DNA of 7,161 nt, taken from assembly GCA_030038695.1 (NCBI GenBank), contig JASHSN010000178.1:1-7161 (forward strand). The letters run 5' to 3'. This DNA comes from Nitrososphaeraceae archaeon. Its GTDB lineage: Archaea > Thermoproteota > Nitrososphaeria > Nitrososphaerales > Nitrososphaeraceae. The position numbers were made by a program, and so were the translations under genes. The stretch's first letter is position 1, and each line of letters begins with the position of its first letter. The notes beneath the pieces are model-generated. The model ran no database searches. It saw only the letters and a program-made list of their open reading frames with translations, and was not told the DNA's origin. Below, piece by piece: positions 4,657 through 7,161 of the stretch.

Positions 4657-5430
4657 ATGAGATGTGATACATGCGGCCTCGAAGAGACTATTCCATTTCG
4701 GTGCAATTACTGTCGACAGTCATTTTGTCATCTTCATAGAATTCCCATAAACCATTCATGCCCATATATAGATAAATATGTAGAAAAAAGAAGACTTATG
4801 GCAAAGGGTAACTATGATGATAGTGTACCAGTGTCATCATTTAGCAATAACGTCGGTAGGGCATTACTTAGAGCGATAAGGATAAAAAGTTCAAAAACTG
4901 AACTGTTACACCTGTTTGTTGCTACGCTCTTAGTTACAGGTGTTGGATTATCATTTAATCATTATAGATATATTTCATGGCAATTTCTTGCTATATTCAT
5001 TAGTGCTTTTCTAGTTCATGAATTGGCCCATAAGCTTCTGGCACAATATTACGGAACTTGGGCTGAGTTCCGTGCACAACTATATGGACTTCTAATTACA
5101 GCTATATCGGCTTTACCCATTATGCCCTTTAAGTTTATAGCTCCTGGTGCAGTTATGGTTGGATTGTCTGACAGAAATAAGTTTGGAAGAGTTGCACTTG
5201 TTGGGCCGTTAACTAATCTAGTGATGGGATTTTCTTTTCTAATATCCACTTACATATATCCATATCATTCGTACTTGTACGCAGGAGCATCATTTAACGC
5301 ATGGATAGCATTGTTTAACTTATTACCCTTTGGAGTACTAGACGGAGAAAAGATTTTTGATTGGAACAAGATAGCATGGGGATTAACTATGGCCTCTACT
5401 ATGGTCTTGTTCATTGCTGCATATATCTGA
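4657..5430 (+). CDS. AN1 zinc finger fused to M50 site-2 protease
   Basis: A 257-residue intramembrane zinc metalloprotease that should cut membrane-spanning substrates. Residues 3-35 form an AN1-type zinc finger: Cys3, Cys6, Cys16, Cys19, Cys24, His27, His33, Cys35. A polar linker leads to the membrane domain at about 84. The active site is HELAH (121-125), in which His121 and His125 bind zinc and Glu122 is the general base. The third ligand is Asp229 in FGVLDGEK (225-232), the family's L-D-G motif. GPLTN (183-187) is another family signature. Hydrophobic segments lie near 84-100, 108-130, 142-158, 178-200, 206-226 and 239-257. AN1-S2P fusions are known from archaea. There is no PDZ domain. 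The AN1 finger probably recognises substrate or partner. Neighbouring zinc proteins are candidates for that role. Confidence 0.96.
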   Translation: MRCDTCGLEETIPFRCNYCRQSFCHLHRIPINHSCPYIDKYVEKRRLMAKGNYDDSVPVSSFSNNVGRALLRAIRIKSSKTELLHLFVATLLVTGVGLSFNHYRYISWQFLAIFISAFLVHELAHKLLAQYYGTWAEFRAQLYGLLITAISALPIMPFKFIAPGAVMVGLSDRNKFGRVALVGPLTNLVMGFSFLISTYIYPYHSYLYAGASFNAWIALFNLLPFGVLDGEKIFDWNKIAWGLTMASTMVLFIAAYI

Positions 5431-5777
5431 TCAGGATTTGCTATCAGAGCCTTATCGCATAGTGATCACCACACAATCATAATTTTTTAGTTTTGTATAC
5501 ACTCCCATTTCTCTGTGTTCAGTTTTGAACAATCTTCAAAATATAGAAGACTTGCGATATAGCAATTTGCAAATATTTTCTTTGGCTAGAAAAGAAGGCC
5601 TATTCCTATCATATTAGAATGGGGAGAGAATGGATTTTAACCCATTCCCGATGATAAAACAAACCAGACTATTGCCTAGTTCTCTCCGCTTACTCCCGGC
5701 AGCGAAGACGATGCTTAATTACTTTGTTAGATATATTTTTGTTTGCTAGGATATACACGAGCATCTTCCCTAGCATA
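5431..5777. other. Non-coding region, possible hairpins, no gene seen
   Basis: Nothing convincing is encoded here on either strand. Apart from the T-rich tract, the notable element is at 5617-5647, where CCCATTC (5641-5647) can pair with GAATGGG (5617-5623), or its CCATTC part with GAATGG (5628-5633). AGATATATTTT near 5728-5738 may be a promoter for the broken gene that follows. Confidence 0.4.
5481..5495 (+). terminator. T-rich stretch after the protease gene
   Basis: AATTTTTTAGTTTTG begins about 50 nt after the protease stop. Archaeal transcription ends at T-rich tracts without needing a hairpin, so this is a plausible terminator. An 8-bp palindrome GTGATCAC (5462-5469) lies just before it. 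Confidence 0.45.
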
Positions 5778-6121
5778 ATGGCATGGCACATTAGTTTAGG
5801 GCCTTCACAGAAAAAGCAGTTCTCTACACCTGAGGAAGCTCATTGCTACCCTAGTTCGAGAGAACGGTCAAAGAGATGCTGTCATCGAAAAGTTAGAGGA
5901 AAGGATTGGTGTCCTTGAGAGCAAGCTAAATGAGGTTAAGAAGCGGCCTAATACAGATGTCAGTATGTGATTGTGGCTCCTTTTCATCGCAGCTACTGCA
6001 ACCATTCCTTTAATCTATCCTGCGATTCGAGAATACGCGATGGTGCAGTATTCAAGAAAACACGATTCCAGACTTTATAAGAGTTGTATTCCTACCAGAC
6101 CAGAAATATCATGACCAGTAA
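5778..6121 (+). pseudogene. Broken coiled-coil plus transmembrane protein
   Basis: Consecutive protein-like pieces appear in different frames. ATG at 5778 opens MAWHISLGPSQKKQF and FSTPEEA. Near 5838-5841 the coding signal moves one frame onward and continues IATLVRENGQRDAVIEKL, then EERIGVLESKLNEVKKRPN, a clear coiled coil with heptad hydrophobics. This ends in TGA at 5968-5970, but the same frame resumes at once with LWLLFIAATATIPLIYPAI, a transmembrane segment. After about 6040 a third frame carries IPDFIRVVFLPDQKYHDQ, ending in TAA at 6119-6121. The simplest reading is a decayed gene for a coiled-coil, membrane-anchored protein with two frameshifts and one stop. I cannot name the family. 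Sequencing error could explain single lesions but hardly all three. Only the coiled-coil part is clearly visible as coding. Confidence 0.5.
6050..6103 (+). repeat. Repeat copy 1 (FIRVVFLPDQ coding fragment)
   Basis: ATTCAAGAAA at 6050-6059 followed by 30 nt at 6074-6103 matches the copy at 6771-6813. The 30-nt block agrees at 25 positions. Copy 1 has about 11 additional bases between the two parts. It forms the 3' end of the broken gene before it and overlaps the convergent secreted-protein gene. Confidence 0.55.
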
Positions 6122-6573
6122 TTGCTGCTACTGTTGTTCCGTTGCCGCTGAGTGCAATGTTTGTATTTGAGAGTAAAAGGGGGTATGAGAGCAAAACCAA
6201 CCGCTACTATAACAAAAATGGCGGCGCTAAGATGGTGATTTCCTCCCTGTACTCTATGATTATGTAGAATAACGAGTAGATGTCCTTCTCCAATTCCGGG
6301 CATAACTATGTGCGAAAAACCAGTACATGCAATATCACTTTGTGTACTACATGGACTAGGAGTCAAGTCTACGTCTGTAACTGACTCACCAGTCTGACCG
6401 GGAATACCACTCACCGTAATCTTGACTTTATTAAATTCTCCGCTTGCTCCCATTACTGTTGGCGAAGCACCCAAATCCGAAGTTGGGAAGTCTTCTGCCG
6501 CATATACATTCGTTACAAAACTCGTTAACAATAATGCTGATACCATACCCAAACAAGTTAAGATGCGCGTCAT
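6109..6573 (-). CDS. Secreted protein, probably frameshifted near its C-terminus
   Basis: An exported protein of unknown function, 154 residues as read. Residues 1-26 are a signal peptide (MTRIL, hydrophobic core MVSALLLTSFV, cleavage near VYAA). The mature part contains KVKITVSGIPGQTG (49-62), two cysteines (75, 83) that may form a disulfide, GIGEGHLLVILHN (93-105), a His-rich stretch (104-114) and a hydrophobic segment at about 116-133. The last 20 residues (Lys, Gln, Arg, Ser, Asn runs) look non-coding. In the neighbouring frame the reading SNTNIALSGNGTTVAAITG then HDISGLVGIQLL ends in TAA at 6075-6077 and looks like genuine secreted-protein sequence. The switch would fall at AAAAGGGGG (6175-6183), a typical slip site. 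The start is firm: GGAGGA lies 4 nt before the ATG. A TATA-like CATATTTTTA lies near 6630-6640, giving a short leader. Confidence 0.75.
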   Translation of the reverse strand: MTRILTCLGMVSALLLTSFVTNVYAAEDFPTSDLGASPTVMGASGEFNKVKITVSGIPGQTGESVTDVDLTPSPCSTQSDIACTGFSHIVMPGIGEGHLLVILHNHRVQGGNHHLSAAIFVIVAVGFALIPPFTLKYKHCTQRQRNNSSSNYWS

Positions 6574-6577
6574 GTTG

Positions 6578-6583
6578 TCCTCC
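6578..6583 (-). promoter_or_regulatory. Shine-Dalgarno site of the secreted-protein gene
   Basis: GGAGGA on the minus strand, four bases before the ATG at 6573. Unlike the leaderless genes in this window, this gene must have a 5' leader; a TATA-like element on the minus strand near 6630-6640 fits that. Confidence 0.7.
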
Positions 6584-6678
6584 TTCTAGAAGCCACGGTA
6601 TATCTGGAATACTTCACATCAACTGCTAAAAATATGGAAGAAAATCCGGATATATTTGGACTACAAGAAAATCATTAG

Positions 6679-6831
6679 AAAAATAGACATCAGAGTCTTC
6701 ACTTTCTTAGTATAAGTGACAGCCTTTCAATTCAATATTATTACTTTCTGCGTTTTTTACTCCCTTCCAGATTCAAGAAAGGCTTTATAAGAGTTGCATT
6801 GTTACCTGACCAATTCAATCGACTCGGGTAA
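6679..6831 (+). pseudogene. Start-less coding fragment, paralogous C-terminus
   Basis: The frame opens after TAG at 6676-6678 and ends with TAA at 6829-6831. It contains no ATG, GTG or TTG, so it cannot be a complete gene. Its end reads SRFKKGFIRVALLPDQFNRL, matching FIRVVFLPDQ at the end of the broken gene about 700 nt to the left. Of five base differences in the 30-nt match, three are synonymous in this frame and two give V/A and F/L, which favours this plus-strand frame as the former coding frame. A 66-codon minus-strand frame (6741-6941) overlaps it, but I consider that less likely to be coding. Confidence 0.35.
6771..6813 (+). repeat. Repeat copy 2 (FIRVALLPDQ coding fragment)
   Basis: ATTCAAGAAA (6771-6780) plus the 30-nt block 6784-6813, the partner of 6050-6103 in the same orientation. 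The two copies enclose the secreted-protein gene. Confidence 0.55.
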
Positions 6832-7082
6832 AATACTAAACGCGTAATTCTACTGGCGGGTTGAACAGAATTATCTGTCTCAATTTCCCACCAGAAGGCC
6901 ATAACCTTCAGAATACTGATAGACATCAACGTATTTAACATTGTTCAGATACGTATACAGAGCTCAATACAAAAGTAGGGAGCGCTCAGAGTGTAATGTC
7001 GTGGAACGCACTTATTCGTGATAAGATTGTGATTTTATAAGTAGATAACATTCATTGCATATAGACTTGGAAAAAATAAAAT
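6832..7082. other. AT-rich region without a convincing gene
   Basis: Between the paralogous fragment and the gene entering from the right edge I see no supported gene. A minus-strand frame starting at 6941 contains some protein-like stretches (WWEIETDN) but lacks promoter and ribosome-site support. ATTTTATAAG near 7032-7041 resembles a TATA box with no gene after it. Confidence 0.35.
7066..7082 (-). terminator. T-rich tract after the right-edge gene
   Basis: On the minus strand the stop codon at 7083 is followed at once by ATTTTATTTTTTCC, a T-rich tract of the kind that ends archaeal transcripts. Confidence 0.45.
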
Positions 7083-7160
7083 TTATTGAACTCTGCCACA
7101 TGATTTGCACGTCTTCATAACTTGTCTTCGGTCGTCGGCGTCCTTTAATACTATGTCAAT
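7083..7160 (-). CDS. C-terminal end of a CxxC protein (5' part outside window)
   Basis: The last 25 codons of a gene that begins beyond the right edge. It reads DIVLKDADDRRQVMKTC and ends KTCKSCGRVQ with TAA at 7083-7085. The C-terminal CxxCG is half of a zinc ribbon or a redox pair; the partner cysteines would lie outside the window. Good codon flow and the following T-rich terminator-like tract support a real gene end. No function can be given from this fragment. Confidence 0.55.
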   Translation of the reverse strand: MDIVLKDADDRRQVMKTCKSCGRVQ

Positions 7161-7161
7161 T

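Noticed and set aside
5049..5249. Minus-strand ORF within the protease gene
   Set aside because: It lies opposite the conserved membrane domain of the site-2 protease, whose motifs fix the coding strand.
6444..6629. Plus-strand ORF opposite the secreted-protein start
   Set aside because: The minus strand has a signal peptide and a well-placed GGAGGA; the plus frame has neither.
6741..6941. Minus-strand ORF of 66 codons
   Set aside because: It has some protein-like stretches, but no ribosome site was seen. The repeat comparison with 6074-6103 favours the plus-strand frame.

Overview
The window looks archaeal, most likely from an ammonia-oxidising thaumarchaeon (Nitrososphaerales; a low-GC lineage such as Nitrosocosmicus would fit). 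That placement is an inference. It rests on AT-rich gene starts with TATA-like boxes about 25-30 nt upstream of ATG or GTG codons (leaderless style), strong Shine-Dalgarno sites only inside an operon or before a gene with a leader, AGA/ATA-rich codon use, an exported multicopper oxidase, an AN1 zinc finger fused to a site-2 protease, and many small exported or cysteine-rich proteins. No rRNA, tRNA, CRISPR array or intact insertion sequence was seen.

Left part (1-1969): the N-terminal two thirds of an exported multicopper oxidase runs off the left edge on the minus strand. It shares a divergent promoter, containing a perfect 12-bp palindrome, with a small unrecognised plus-strand gene. A doubtful 48-residue GC-richer ORF follows on the minus strand, then a small secreted protein with four cysteines and a duplicated Y-x-x-G-F-x-x-G motif, apparently leaderless from GTG.

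Middle (1970-3513): about 480 nt without a convincing gene but with several short direct and inverted repeats, then an exported alpha/beta hydrolase of the epoxide hydrolase type that is probably leaderless.

Right of centre (3610-5430): a cluster rich in cysteine zinc-binding motifs. It has a small cytosolic CxxC protein (minus strand) divergent from a two-TM protein with a C-terminal zinc ribbon. That gene is translationally coupled (1-nt TAATG overlap, GGAGG site) to a small protein with two CxxC/CxxC knuckle pairs. Next comes an AN1 zinc finger/M50 site-2 protease from its own promoter. I infer a possible membrane-signalling module in which the protease acts with or on the neighbouring membrane-bound zinc ribbon protein; nothing in the sequence proves this.

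Right end (5431-7161): decayed DNA. A coiled-coil plus TM protein appears broken by two frameshifts and a stop. A secreted protein gene on the minus strand probably carries a frameshift at an A4G5 tract. Two related C-terminal coding fragments (FIRVxxLPDQ) lie on either side of it. The last bases encode the C-terminus of another CxxC protein running in from the right edge.
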